A stretch of 64,000 bases of DNA from Deinococcus sp. Marseille-Q6407 (GCF_946848805.1 NZ_CAMPFU010000004.1:124001-188000); one strand, 5' to 3'. Shown: positions 13,038 through 21,870, counted from the stretch's first letter. Made by a program: numbers and translations. The notes: generated from the sequence alone by a model not told the origin.

Positions 13038-13619
13038 ATGAGTGACCAAGACAAACAGACCTCCAGTGACGGCTTCGGTCCCCTGATCGAGCGGCGCTAC
13101 TGGATCGAATTCCAGCAGCCCCAGAAGTCTGCGGCCGAGATCATGGGCTATATCCAGCGCAACATCGACGAGTTCAGCCCCAAGGCCCTGGCCGATTTTG
13201 AAAAGGCCGAAGGCTCCGAGCGCAAGCTGCGTCCCGGCGATGAATTCCACATCACTATTCTGGGTCCCTGGAACGGTGACGTGCGGGTGCTGGAAGTCAG
13301 CGATTCGCAGTTCAAGCTCGAAACGCTCGAAGGCCACCCGGAAGCCGGCGAAATCACATTTTCCATCGAACCGGTCGAACTGCTGGACAACGCCCTGCAC
13401 TTTGAAATCCGCTCGCTGGCCCGCTCGCGCGACGGCCTGGTGGCGGTGACTTACGACAAACTGGGTGTGGGCAAAAAGGCGCAGGAAATCACCTGGGTGC
13501 AGTTCTGCCAGCGGGTCTGTGAATTTGCAGGTGGCGAGGCCATCGGGGACGTACAGGTCCGCACCCTTTATGAAGAAGACCTTGACCACCGCACCAAGGC
13601 CGAGGCTGAGAACCAGTGA
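13038..13619 (+). CDS. DUF1990-family protein, first of a tandem pair
   Basis: 193 aa, soluble, function unknown. The DUF1990 signature is seen in the stretch ETLEGHPEAGEITFSIE followed by LHFEIRSLARSRDG. It is acidic overall and has no signal peptide or membrane helix. GGGGGAG lies about 12 nt upstream of the ATG. Its stop overlaps the GTG of a second DUF1990 gene, so the two are probably made together and may form a hetero-oligomer. No characterised reaction is known to me for this family. Confidence 0.75.
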   Translation: MSDQDKQTSSDGFGPLIERRYWIEFQQPQKSAAEIMGYIQRNIDEFSPKALADFEKAEGSERKLRPGDEFHITILGPWNGDVRVLEVSDSQFKLETLEGHPEAGEITFSIEPVELLDNALHFEIRSLARSRDGLVAVTYDKLGVGKKAQEITWVQFCQRVCEFAGGEAIGDVQVRTLYEEDLDHRTKAEAENQ

Positions 13620-14497
13620 GCCGTCCTGAGCACGCCCAGCGGTTGGGGCGTCTGGGCCGGCTGGGCCGCTTGGAACAGCTGCGCCGGCCGCTGAGCCCCG
13701 AAGAACAGCGCCGGCGGCTTTACGAGCGCCAGAAATACCGCCTGGACCAGTACACCAGCGCCAAGCCCAACTTCGACCCCACCCGCCTGAGCGAATACAC
13801 CGCCGATACCGGCTGGCACGTGGACGACTACGAGCAGGACCTGATGCCCGAAAGCCCCGGCGACCCCTGGCCTGACGGGTCATTCCAGGCGGCCCAGCAG
13901 GTGCTGAGCAACTACACTTTTCCGCCGCCTGACCTGATCACCGGTATCTTTACGCCAGACACCCCGCTGGAAGACCGCATCATGGTGCTGCGCGGCCGTT
14001 TCTTGATTTTCACTTTCTGGTTTGGAGTGAAGGTCAATCAGGTGGTGGACGAGGTCCGCGCCCTGCCCGACGGCAGCCACGAGGCGGTCTGGGGCTACTC
14101 CTACCAGACGCTGGAAGGCCACTACGAGATGGGGCAGATTGACTTCACGGTGCATAAGGCGCTGGAAACGGGCCGGGTCACTTTCCGGATTCACGCCGTT
14201 TCGCGCACTGGCAAGATTGCTAACCCCATCTACCGGCTGGGTTTCCGGATGTTCGGGCGCTATCTGCAGCGGCGTTTTGCTTACAGCTCCATGCGCCGGC
14301 TCAAGCAGCAGGTGGGCGAAATGCTGCGCGAAGGCCGCCTGACCCCGCCGCCCAGCCAGACGCCGGTGCAGCCGGCCGAATCCGGCGACCTGCCGCCGCA
14401 GGTGGAGCAGCACATCGACCAGCAGACCGGCTCTCATCTTTCGGATGGTGACCCGACTGATGGAAACGCAGGAGAGAGCGCAGCAAAGCAGAATTGA
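13616..14497 (+). CDS. DUF1990-family protein, second of a tandem pair
   Basis: 293 aa. GTG start overlaps the upstream stop by 4 nt. The core YQTLEGHYEMGQIDFTVHKA followed by VTFRIHAVSRTG aligns with the DUF1990 motif of its neighbour, so the pair are paralogues. It adds about 70 N-terminal residues rich in Arg and Glu (EEQRRRLYERQKYRLDQY) and a disordered, Pro- and Gln-rich C-terminus (from about residue 240). Function unknown. A bidirectional terminator follows. Confidence 0.75.
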   Translation: MSRPEHAQRLGRLGRLGRLEQLRRPLSPEEQRRRLYERQKYRLDQYTSAKPNFDPTRLSEYTADTGWHVDDYEQDLMPESPGDPWPDGSFQAAQQVLSNYTFPPPDLITGIFTPDTPLEDRIMVLRGRFLIFTFWFGVKVNQVVDEVRALPDGSHEAVWGYSYQTLEGHYEMGQIDFTVHKALETGRVTFRIHAVSRTGKIANPIYRLGFRMFGRYLQRRFAYSSMRRLKQQVGEMLREGRLTPPPSQTPVQPAESGDLPPQVEQHIDQQTGSHLSDGDPTDGNAGESAAKQN

Positions 14498-14525
14498 GCT
14501 TTGCTGAAAGCTGAACAGTCTATCC

Positions 14526-14575
14526 AAAGCCGCCGGGCGCCCTGTCAGAAGACAGAAGCAGCACCCGGCGGCTTT
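14526..14575. terminator. Bidirectional terminator between DUF1990 pair and hemY
   Basis: AAAGCCGCCGGG (14526-14537) pairs with CCCGGCGGCTTT (14564-14575). An inner hairpin CTGTC-AGAA-GACAG (14542-14555) sits in the loop. A and T residues flank both sides between convergent genes. Confidence 0.8.
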
Positions 14576-14578
14576 AAG

Positions 14579-15985
14579 TCAGCGGCCAGCTGCGGCTTCT
14601 ACCACCGCCCGCGCGGCGCTGCGGCCGGCGTGAACGCAGTCGGGCAGGCCCACGCCGGTAAAGCTGGCCCCGGCCACCTGTACGTTCTGCGGCAGGGCGG
14701 CGCGGATGGCCGCCAGATGGTCCCGGTGCCCCACCACGTAAGCCGGGTTCTTGCCGCGCCAGTCGGCAAAGGTCTGGAACAGCGGCTCGCCCTCGGCGCC
14801 GAGCAGCTCCTGCACGTACTGCTGGGCCAGCCGCAGGGCTTCGTCCGGGTCAGTGTTCTTGAAAAAGACCCGCAGCAGTACGTGGCCTTCCGGGGCGCGG
14901 CCGGCCATCTTGCCCGAATGCACCGTGATGGCCGTCATGGGGATGTCCTCAGCCCAGTCCACCTGTAGGCCGTGCATATTCATATCGAATTGGAACTGGT
15001 CCTCGCGGTAGGCCAGCATCACCGCCACCGAGGAATTGGTCTTGAGCTGTCCGGTCAGTTCGGCGGCCTGCGGAAAGTCGCCGGTCAGCATCGGCGCAGC
15101 GGCCCAGGCCGGCGCCGCAACGATCACGCCGCGTCCGGCGAGACGTTCGCCGCTCGCCAGCGTCACCCCGTCCTGATGAATCTGCGCCACCGGCGCGTTC
15201 AGCCGCACCTCGCCAGTCAGGGCGCGGCCCACGGCGCGGGGCAGTTCGCCCATGCCCCGGCGGAACGACCCGAACACCGGTGTGGTGCGCGGCGGCAGCG
15301 CCCGGTGCCCGGCAATCAGGCTGCCGGCACGCTGCTCCATTTCCAGAAACTGCGGAAACGCCATCTGCATGCTCAGCTCGTAGGGGTTCGCCACGTAAAT
15401 CCCGGCCGCCATCGGCACGATGAAATTCATGGCTTCCTCGCCAAAGCGCCGCTGAATGAACGAGGCTAGCGATTCGTCCTCGTCGGCATTTTCACGCGGC
15501 GGCACATGTTCCTCGGCCAGCATCCGCTCGGTGCCCTCGGGGCTCAGCACCCCGCTGCGGCGAAAAGCTTCGGCGTCGGTGGGCACGAACATCCGTAAAT
15601 GTTCCGGGAAGGTCAGCAGCTGGCCCCCTTTCAGAAAATACAGCCGCTTGGTGTCCTCACGCGGATGAATCAGCTCCGGTTCCAGGCCCACCTCGCGGGC
15701 CAGTTCCAGCGCCCAGGGCTTGCCCAACACGAAGGCGTCGGCGGCCTGCTCTACCAGAAAATCGTCCCAGAACTCGGTCTGCACCTTGCCGCCCAGCGAG
15801 TCGCTGGCTTCCAGCAGCACGTAGGGCACGCCGCGCTGTTGCAGTTCCCAGGCGGCACTCAGCCCGGTCACGCCGCCGCCCACCACGATCACCGGCCCGG
15901 CTCCGGCCGGCTGCGCCCCGCTCTCTTTGGGGGACAGGGTAGGGACAGAGGAAAGGGAGGAATCCAGCTCAGTTTCAGGGGTCAT
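14579..15985 (-). CDS. hemY: Protoporphyrinogen/coproporphyrinogen III oxidase
   Basis: 468 aa FAD enzyme oxidising a porphyrinogen to porphyrin late in haem synthesis. The dinucleotide-binding VVGGGVTGLSAAWELQQRG begins near residue 33 after a disordered Ser/Glu-rich leader. The C-terminal GASFTGVGLPDCVHAG closes the FAD site. GGAG precedes the ATG. It lies downstream of hemE and hemH, the arrangement seen in bacteria using the coproporphyrin-dependent branch, where the enzyme is also called CgoX. No HemQ gene is in the window, so the branch cannot be settled here. Confidence 0.92.
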   Translation of the reverse strand: MTPETELDSSLSSVPTLSPKESGAQPAGAGPVIVVGGGVTGLSAAWELQQRGVPYVLLEASDSLGGKVQTEFWDDFLVEQAADAFVLGKPWALELAREVGLEPELIHPREDTKRLYFLKGGQLLTFPEHLRMFVPTDAEAFRRSGVLSPEGTERMLAEEHVPPRENADEDESLASFIQRRFGEEAMNFIVPMAAGIYVANPYELSMQMAFPQFLEMEQRAGSLIAGHRALPPRTTPVFGSFRRGMGELPRAVGRALTGEVRLNAPVAQIHQDGVTLASGERLAGRGVIVAAPAWAAAPMLTGDFPQAAELTGQLKTNSSVAVMLAYREDQFQFDMNMHGLQVDWAEDIPMTAITVHSGKMAGRAPEGHVLLRVFFKNTDPDEALRLAQQYVQELLGAEGEPLFQTFADWRGKNPAYVVGHRDHLAAIRAALPQNVQVAGASFTGVGLPDCVHAGRSAARAVVEAAAGR

Positions 15986-16012
15986 TTCAAAGCTCCATAT
16001 CAGAAAGAAGGG

Positions 16013-16050
16013 AAAAAGCCCCTCTGCCGGAGAGTCTGGGCAGCAGGGGC
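16013..16050 (-). terminator. Terminator-like hairpin between hemH and hemY
   Basis: Read on the minus strand, GCCCCT and AGGGGC (16045-16050 and 16018-16023 on the plus strand) pair, with an inner TGCC/GGCA, and are followed by TTTTT. It stands after the hemH stop and before the hemY ribosome site, so it could lower hemY expression relative to hemEH. Confidence 0.6.
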
Positions 16051-16091
16051 CGGAGAAGAAAGGGGGCCGGGGGCAAGTTCCCCGGCGGCCC

Positions 16092-17147
16092 TCAGGCCAG
16101 TTCCTGCGCCTTGCGGTGAATCACGCTGGCCAGCGTGCCGATGAAAAGGGGGTCGGTGTTCAGGGCCGGCGGGCGCACCAGGGTCATGCCGATTTCGTGG
16201 GCCACCTTCTGCGCTTCGATGTCGATATCGAACAGGATTTCCACGTGGTCCGACACGAAGCCGATGGCGATGGACACCACCTTGTCGACGCCGCGTTCTG
16301 CCTTGAGCTGCGGCAGCCAGTTTTCCAGCTGCGGCCCCAGCCAAGGCTCGGGGCTGCGGCCTTCGGACTGGTAGCTCCAGCTCCACTGGTTGTCGCTCAG
16401 GCCAGCCTGCTGCGCGATCAGGCGGGCCGATTCCAGCAACTGATCGGCGTAGGGGTCGCCCTCACGGACCACCCGCACCGGCAGGCTGTGGGCGCTCAGC
16501 ACCACGTGCACGTCGCCGCGCTGGCCCTCGGGGAATTCCTGAATGCCCATCCGCACCCGGTCGGCCATCGCGGTGATGTAGCCGGGCTCGGTGTGGTAGT
16601 CGTTGACAAAGGCAAAATCAATCTGGCCGTGGTACATCTCCAGCGCCGCCTTGATTTTCTTCTGGTACTTCTCCACGCTCAACTTGGAGTAGTGCGGCGC
16701 CAGCACGATGGCTACCGCCCGCTGAATGCCGTCGTCCAGCATGTCGCGTACCGCTTCTTCGATCCAGGGAGACCAGTGCCGCATGCCGATATAGGCGCGG
16801 TAATCGCCGCCGGTGCTCTGCAGCTGCTGCATGGTCGCTTCGACCTGGGCACGGGTGAACTCGGGCAGCGGGCTCTTGCCGCCGATGGCGCGGTAGTTGC
16901 CGCTGATTTCTTCCAGCACGGCGCCGTAGGTGGGCCGGCCGGAGCGGATGTCGGCCAAGTAGCCGGACATCTCGTCCAGCGTTTCGGGGCCGCCGTAGGC
17001 CATAAACAGCACGCCGATGGTCTGGTCGGTCACCGGGCCCTGCTGGCCGATGCGGGTGCTGGGAATGCTGGGCGCAAACGAATCGTTGACGATGCGGACC
17101 GGCGGATAGGGATTGACGTCTGGGGTGGTCGTTTCGGATTGGGTCAT
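16092..17147 (-). CDS. hemH: Ferrochelatase
   Basis: 351 aa. Inserts ferrous iron into the porphyrin ring (protoporphyrin IX, or coproporphyrin III in the coproporphyrin branch, where it is named CpfC). N-terminal GVLFMAYGGPETLDEM, the metal-site histidine in VVLSAHSLPVRV and WSYQSEGRSPEPWLGP are family signatures. There is no C-terminal Fe-S extension and no membrane anchor. It sits 68 nt after hemE and upstream of hemY in one minus-strand operon. Confidence 0.95.
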   Translation of the reverse strand: MTQSETTTPDVNPYPPVRIVNDSFAPSIPSTRIGQQGPVTDQTIGVLFMAYGGPETLDEMSGYLADIRSGRPTYGAVLEEISGNYRAIGGKSPLPEFTRAQVEATMQQLQSTGGDYRAYIGMRHWSPWIEEAVRDMLDDGIQRAVAIVLAPHYSKLSVEKYQKKIKAALEMYHGQIDFAFVNDYHTEPGYITAMADRVRMGIQEFPEGQRGDVHVVLSAHSLPVRVVREGDPYADQLLESARLIAQQAGLSDNQWSWSYQSEGRSPEPWLGPQLENWLPQLKAERGVDKVVSIAIGFVSDHVEILFDIDIEAQKVAHEIGMTLVRPPALNTDPLFIGTLASVIHRKAQELA

Positions 17148-17215
17148 GGTCGGGGCTCCCTGAGGGTCGGAAAGGTCAAAAGCAAAAATTGAAGCGGGCG
17201 GCAGAGTGGGGCCGC

Positions 17216-18406
17216 TCAGCGAGCGGTGCGCTCGTGAACGTAGTCAGTCACTCGGCGCACGCTGTCCAGCGGCGTGGTGGGCAGGATGCCGTGCCCGAGG
17301 TTGAAGATGTGCCCGGGGCGGCCGCCGGCTTCGTCCAGTACCCGGTCCACCTGGTACTTCAGCTCGCGCCAGGGAGCCGCCAGCAGCAGCGGATCGAGGT
17401 TGCCCTGAATGGCCTGGCCGGGGTTCAGCTGGCTCCAGGCGGCGTCCAGCGGGGTGCGCCAGTCCACACCCACCACATCGGTCCCATAGCGGGCAATGTC
17501 CGGCAGCAGGTGCCCGGTGTCGGTCCCGAAATAGATAACCGGCACCCCGTAGGGCTTGACCGCTTCGATCAGGCGCTGGGTGGCCGGCCAGACGAAGGTC
17601 TGGTAGTCGTAGCGCGACAGCACGCCGGCCCAGGAATCGAAAATTTGCACGGCGGCAGCCCCGGCCTTGATCTGCTCACCCAGCGAGTCGGCCTGCACGG
17701 TCGCCAGTTTGTCCATCAGGCGGAACCAGGTGGCCGGCTCGGCGTACATCATCTGCTTGGTGTACTCGTAGTTCTTGGAGCCGCCGCCCTCAATAGCGTA
17801 GCTGGCCAGGGTAAAGGGCGCGCCCACAAAGCCGATCAGCGGAATGCCGCGGGCGTCCAGCTCGGGTTTCAGCAGCCGCACGGCGTCGGCGGTGTAGGGC
17901 ATAGCTTCACGGGCGGCCGGCACCGCCAGCAGGTCTACCGCGCGGGTGCTTCTCAGCGGATTGCTGATGCGCGGGCCCGCGCCACTCACGAAATCCAGGT
18001 CCAGACCCATGGCCGGCAGCGGGGTCAGGATGTCGTTAAAGAGAATGGCGGCGTCCACGTTGAACGCCTGCACCGGCTGCAGGGTAATCTCGGCGGCCAG
18101 CTCAGGGGTGCGGATACATTCCAGCATGCTGCGGCCGGCGCGGACCGCGCGGTATTCGGGCATGTAACGCCCCGCCTGCCGCATGAACCATAGCGGGGTG
18201 TGGGGGGCCTGCTCGCCACGGGCCGCTTTCAAAAAAGCCGAGTCGGCCAGTGCCGGATTGGGCTCCACCCGGACAGAGGGCCGCATCGGCCGCTTGGGCG
18301 GCTCGTGCAGGGCCTGGTCGGCCGGGGACTGCCCGGTCGCGCGGTTGCCCTGCGGCTCGGGGGAGGGCTGGGCGCTTGGGTCGGTATCGTGCTGGGAATG
18401 AGTCAC
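17216..18406 (-). CDS. hemE: Uroporphyrinogen decarboxylase
   Basis: 396 aa. Removes four carboxyl groups from uroporphyrinogen III to give coproporphyrinogen III. The signature [16 protein letters not shown] is present, with substrate-binding [15 protein letters not shown] and [16 protein letters not shown]. The first 45 or so residues are Pro/Gln-rich and not part of the barrel, so the length exceeds the usual 340-360. GTG 18406 has GGTGGAG 5 nt upstream and TATGGT beyond it. First gene of the hem operon. Confidence 0.95.
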   Translation of the reverse strand: MTHSQHDTDPSAQPSPEPQGNRATGQSPADQALHEPPKRPMRPSVRVEPNPALADSAFLKAARGEQAPHTPLWFMRQAGRYMPEYRAVRAGRSMLECIRTPELAAEITLQPVQAFNVDAAILFNDILTPLPAMGLDLDFVSGAGPRISNPLRSTRAVDLLAVPAAREAMPYTADAVRLLKPELDARGIPLIGFVGAPFTLASYAIEGGGSKNYEYTKQMMYAEPATWFRLMDKLATVQADSLGEQIKAGAAAVQIFDSWAGVLSRYDYQTFVWPATQRLIEAVKPYGVPVIYFGTDTGHLLPDIARYGTDVVGVDWRTPLDAAWSQLNPGQAIQGNLDPLLLAAPWRELKYQVDRVLDEAGGRPGHIFNLGHGILPTTPLDSVRRVTDYVHERTAR

Positions 18407-18477
18407 AGTGGCTCCACCATACCCGCCGCCTGCTGGGTCTGCCAGGGGACAAATTAACCTGTTCTGGTCTGTTATTT

Positions 18478-18491
18478 ACCGAACGGTCGGT
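18478..18491. promoter_or_regulatory. Palindrome upstream of hemE
   Basis: ACCGAACGGTCGGT has perfect ACCGA/TCGGT arms with a 4-nt spacer, the style of operator used by TetR-family repressors. It lies about 70 bp upstream of the hemE start in the dedA-hemE gap. No cognate regulator is adjacent. Confidence 0.35.
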
Positions 18492-18523
18492 CTCTCTGAC
18501 GGGTGTTGCCGGAGCCTGCGGGC

Positions 18524-19135
18524 TCAGCTTTCCTGGGCCGCCTCCTGCGCCGCACGCCGCCGTGCCAGCCGCCAGCGCAGCAGCAGCGCCAGGGCAACCA
18601 GGGCGCCGGTCACGGCCAGCGCCCGGCCGCCCACCTTTTCCAGATAAGGCAGCACCTGCATCCCGAACCGCCACAGCACCCACTGCCACAGCCCGATATG
18701 AATCAATGCCCCGATCAGGCTCAGAATGATGTACGGCACCAGCGGGTAGCGCATGGCCCCGGCCATCAAGGTGACTGGCGTACGCAGCGCCCCGATGGTC
18801 CGGCTGGCCACCACCGTCAGTGCGCCGTAACGCCGCAGCAGGTCGCGGGCCTGGTCACTTTCCAGGCGGCTTTGCCAGCGCTGCGGAATAAAGCGGCCCC
18901 CCCAGCGCCCGAAAGCGTAACCGGTGATGCTGCCCAGCCAGTTGCCCATGGTGCCCCAGAAAATGGTCGTTTCCAGCGTGGTTTTGCCGGCGTCGATCAG
19001 GCCCACTTGCGCCATCATCGGCAGCACGCCGGGAATGCCGGGAATGCCCATTCCTTCCAGAAACAGCAGCCCGAAGGTGCTGAGATGCAGCATGGTGGGG
19101 TCCAGCCCGGCCAGCCAGGCACGCAGATCGATCAT
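18524..19135 (-). CDS. DedA-family membrane protein
   Basis: About 203 aa with several membrane helices. DedA-family features are FLEGMGIPGIPGVLPMM near the N-terminus (acidic residue plus re-entrant Gly/Pro loop), GNWLGSITGYAFGRWGG and the SRTIGALRTPVTLMAGAMR segment with conserved arginines. The family is linked to lipid-carrier or phospholipid flipping and to proton-motive-force upkeep. Start taken as ATG 19135, 9 nt from TACACT; TTG 19138 is the alternative at 6 nt. Same orientation as hemE, 117 bp apart. Confidence 0.88.
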   Translation of the reverse strand: MIDLRAWLAGLDPTMLHLSTFGLLFLEGMGIPGIPGVLPMMAQVGLIDAGKTTLETTIFWGTMGNWLGSITGYAFGRWGGRFIPQRWQSRLESDQARDLLRRYGALTVVASRTIGALRTPVTLMAGAMRYPLVPYIILSLIGALIHIGLWQWVLWRFGMQVLPYLEKVGGRALAVTGALVALALLLRWRLARRRAAQEAAQES

Positions 19136-19144
19136 CAACCGATG

Positions 19145-19150
19145 AGTGTA
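19145..19150 (-). promoter_or_regulatory. Leaderless -10 of dedA (TACACT)
   Basis: TANNNT hexamer on the minus strand, 9 nt from ATG 19135 (6 nt from TTG 19138). Confidence 0.4.
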
Positions 19151-19208
19151 CCTCCCCGCTCCGGCAGCAACATGAAGTTCAGTCTTGTTTTGGAGGTGCC
19201 CTGTCCTC

Positions 19209-19357
19209 TAGAGCATTTCACAAAAAGCTGTGCCAGCTTCTAGCGAGCGGGGCGAGTGCACAACAAAGAGCAGGACGGACTTGCGAAGCTGCGGAGCAGA
19301 GAATGGAGCGGGTGGCGGTGCTGTTTCGACGCACGCGTCATTCGGGGAACTGCTCTA
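19209..19357. mobile_element. MITE-like element with 11-bp-class terminal repeats and TA duplication
   Basis: The left end (TA at 19209, then GAGCATTTCAC) and the right end read in reverse complement (TA at 19356-19357, then GAGCAGTTCCC) match at 9 of 11 positions after a shared TA. The interior is 145 bp and has no coding potential. TA target duplication and short GAGCA ends suit a non-autonomous relative of an IS630- or IS5-type element. The element ends exactly at the rsgA promoter. A second copy was not seen in this window. Confidence 0.5.
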
Positions 19358-19361
19358 AAAT
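19356..19361 (+). promoter_or_regulatory. Leaderless -10 of rsgA (TAAAAT) at the MITE border
   Basis: TAAAAT lies 8 nt upstream of GTG 19370, without a Shine-Dalgarno. Its first two bases are the putative TA duplication of the adjacent element. Confidence 0.45.
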
Positions 19362-19369
19362 GCCAGGCA

Positions 19370-20452
19370 GTGACTGCTGACTTTTCCGCAGCTGCCGGCA
19401 GCCCGGCCGCTTCCCCTTCCGCTTTTCCGAACCTGGCCGCCTATGGCTACGGCCCGGCTCAGGCCCAGGCGTTGGCTGCGCTGGAGGGTGACTATCCGGA
19501 TGGACAGCCGGCCCGTGTGATCCGGGTAGAGCGCAACGGCTACCGGCTCCAGACCGAGGCTGGCCCCCGCGAGGCTGTCTGGCCGGGGGGACGCCGCCAC
19601 AAGCTGCTGGACGTGCCGGTGATTGGGGACTGGGTGGTCTACGCGGCCCCGGAACCCGGCGCGGCCGCCGAGCAGGCCCTGCGGATTGAGGCGGTGCTGA
19701 CCCGGGCCAACACCTTGATCCGCGCCGTGCAAAAGGGCCGCCGCAGCCAGCCGCAGGTGCTGGCTGCCAATCTGGACACGGTGTTTGTAATGACCAGCCC
19801 GGCCGACTGGGAGCCGGAGCGGCTGACGCGCTATGTGCAGGCGGTGCGGCTGGCCGGGGCGCAGCCGGTCATTCTGCTGAACAAGCTGGATCAGGCCCCT
19901 AAGGGCTTTTTGGACACCGCCCGCGCCGCCGGACTGGACGCGCCGGTGCTGCCGCTGGCGGTCCGGGGCGGAGAAGGGCTGGAGGCGCTGGAACCCTACC
20001 TGAAGGCCGGGCAGACCGTGGCCCTGACCGGATCGTCGGGCATGGGCAAATCTACCCTGACCAACCGGCTGCTGGGCGCGTCGGCTGCCGCGACCGGCGA
20101 ACTGAGCAACTTTTCCGGCGAGGGCCGGCACACCACCACCTGGCGCACTCTCTACCAGCTGCCGGCAGATGACATTGGCGGCGGCGCACTTCTGATCGAT
20201 AACCCTGGTCTGCGTGATCTTGCCGTGTGGGACGAGGAAGGCGCAGCGTTCTGGACCATCGAGGAACTGGCCGCCGACTGCCGCTACTCGCGCTGCACCC
20301 ACGGCCGCGAGCCCGGCTGCGCGGTACAGGCTGCCGTGCAGCGCGGCGAACTGAGCGAAGAGGTGGTGGATGCTTACCGCGAGCAGCAGGCTCAGGCGGC
20401 TCCGTCAGGCCGGGCCGAGCGGCCGCGCGAGAAGAAGCGGACGCACCGTTGA
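19370..20452 (+). CDS. rsgA: Small ribosomal subunit biogenesis GTPase RsgA
   Basis: 360 aa circularly permuted GTPase that helps 30S maturation. An OB-fold comes first (GDWVVYAAPEPG), then G4 LLNKLD before G1 GSSGMGKSTLTNRLLG, G2 GRHTTTW and G3 DNPGLRDL. A C-terminal zinc-binding knuckle holds CRYSRCTHGREPGC. The order G4-G1-G3 is diagnostic. GTG 19370 is chosen because the leaderless -10 lies 8 nt upstream; further upstream the reading frame runs into the MITE-like element. Confidence 0.93.
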   Translation: MTADFSAAAGSPAASPSAFPNLAAYGYGPAQAQALAALEGDYPDGQPARVIRVERNGYRLQTEAGPREAVWPGGRRHKLLDVPVIGDWVVYAAPEPGAAAEQALRIEAVLTRANTLIRAVQKGRRSQPQVLAANLDTVFVMTSPADWEPERLTRYVQAVRLAGAQPVILLNKLDQAPKGFLDTARAAGLDAPVLPLAVRGGEGLEALEPYLKAGQTVALTGSSGMGKSTLTNRLLGASAAATGELSNFSGEGRHTTTWRTLYQLPADDIGGGALLIDNPGLRDLAVWDEEGAAFWTIEELAADCRYSRCTHGREPGCAVQAAVQRGELSEEVVDAYREQQAQAAPSGRAERPREKKRTHR

Positions 20453-20664
20453 ACCGGGCTCCATTGAATAGAGCTCCGCTGAGCAGGGCCGTCAAGTCGC
20501 CCGGAGAATTTTTTACGTCAGGGAAGGCTTCTGGAGCAGCTTTTCGCGTCCTGCCAGACTTGGCGGGATGTGATACTCCTGACAGGAAGTGCAGCATAAG
20601 CTCGGCACCAAGGTGTTGAACCACCAGACAAGAATGACGAGAAGAGAAAGGAAGGAAGTGACAC

Positions 20665-21354
20665 GTGGCTATTTACGGTGATTTTGCCGATCATGCTTTT
20701 CCCGACGTTGCCAAGGTGTTGCAGCGCCACACGGGGACGCTTTTTCTGCAGTCCGCCCTCGGGGGGAGGAGTGTGGAACTGCATCTTCACCGCGGAGAGC
20801 TGCGGGCGCTGTTCGTGGACGGGTTCCCGGTGCGCGAGGCACTGCGGGTGCAGGACATCCTGCGCCAACTGATGAACGGCGCGACCGGCACCTACGAGTT
20901 CGAGGCGATGGCGCCGGGTGAACTGACAACCCATTTCTCGCTGCCGCTGGCGCAGGTGCTGCGCTCGCTGGTGCAGGACGCTCATATTGACGAGTCCCAG
21001 CTGCCGCACGAATCTACCCGGTTCGTGACGGTGCCGGACGCCGAGAGCCAGGTGCCCAGCCTGCCGGTGGCCTTACAGGGAGCCTGGCGCAGTGTTGCGC
21101 CGCTGCTCAGCCGTGGCGGCAGCGCCACCGAGCTGGCCCAGACGGCCTTTATCAGCCTGGATGAAGCCCGGCTGATGCTGTTCCGGCTGCGCGCCGCCGG
21201 TATGGTGACTCCTTACCGCGCTGCGGGCGTGGTCAGCCCCGCTGGAAGCCCGGTGCAGTTTGAATCCCAGGTGGCCGCCGCTGCCGAGCCCGAAAAGGCC
21301 GGCCCGGTTCGCCGTTTTCTCAATGCTCTACGCCGCCTGACTGGAGGTGCATAA
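20665..21354 (+). CDS. DUF4388 (PATAN-like) domain protein
   Basis: 229 aa. The N-terminal half (about residues 5-100) is a DUF4388 domain: FPDVAKVLQRHTGTLFL, then VELHLHRGELRALFVDG and EALRVQDILRQLMNGATGTY. The C-terminal part has a short winged-helix-like region (SATELAQTAFISLDEARLM) and a basic tail. GTG 20665 follows GGAAGGAAG. It abuts a small GTPase gene and then a roadblock gene, and proteins of this type commonly accompany such GTPase modules. A role as effector or adaptor is inferred. Confidence 0.8.
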   Translation: MAIYGDFADHAFPDVAKVLQRHTGTLFLQSALGGRSVELHLHRGELRALFVDGFPVREALRVQDILRQLMNGATGTYEFEAMAPGELTTHFSLPLAQVLRSLVQDAHIDESQLPHESTRFVTVPDAESQVPSLPVALQGAWRSVAPLLSRGGSATELAQTAFISLDEARLMLFRLRAAGMVTPYRAAGVVSPAGSPVQFESQVAAAAEPEKAGPVRRFLNALRRLTGGA

Positions 21355-21870
21355 GTGGGACCTATGAAACTGGTGATCTCCGGGCCGGTAGGTGCCGGCA
21401 AGACCACCTTCGTGCAGACACTGTCTGAAACCGAAGTCGTTGCGACCGAGGCCGAAGCCAGCGAAGATATCGGCAAGAAATACACCACGGTCGCTTTTGA
21501 TTTCGGCACGCTCAACCTCGACGGGCAGGAGCTGCTGCTGTACGGCACCCCCGGCCAAGACCGCTTTGACTTCATGTGGGACGTGCTGTGTGAAGGTGCG
21601 CTGGGCCTGACCCTGCTGGTGGCCGGCGACCGTCCCGAAGATTTCGCGCAGGCCCGCAACATTCTGGAATTCATCACCTCGCGTAACCCGGTGCCGTTCG
21701 TGGTGGGCGTGACCCGTCAGGATCTGCCCAAGGTCTGGAAGCCGGAAGACGTGGCCAGCTACTTCGACCTGCCGGCCGAACAGGTCTGCGGCCTGAATGC
21801 CACCGACAGCGACAGCGCCCGCGAGGTGCTGATTCGCCTGCTGGAACTGAACTTTCCGAGCAGCCGCTGA
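21355..21870 (+). CDS. MglA-like small Ras-type GTPase
   Basis: 171 aa single-domain GTPase. G1 is GPVGAGKTTF (about residues 10-19), G3 is YGTPGQDRF, and the G4 position reads VTRQDL (TRQD in place of the usual TKxD). There is no membrane anchor. GTG 21355 has GGAGGT six nt upstream and starts right after the DUF4388 stop; ATG 21364 is an alternative. With the roadblock gene that follows it makes a GTPase/GAP-like pair resembling MglA/MglB of bacterial polarity systems and the GTPase of actinobacterial conservons. Confidence 0.85.
   Translation: MGPMKLVISGPVGAGKTTFVQTLSETEVVATEAEASEDIGKKYTTVAFDFGTLNLDGQELLLYGTPGQDRFDFMWDVLCEGALGLTLLVAGDRPEDFAQARNILEFITSRNPVPFVVGVTRQDLPKVWKPEDVASYFDLPAEQVCGLNATDSDSAREVLIRLLELNFPSSR

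Noticed and set aside
20453..20500. Short imperfect 15-bp tandem repeats after rsgA
   Set aside because: Three diverged copies only, no coding or structural support beyond chance in this composition.
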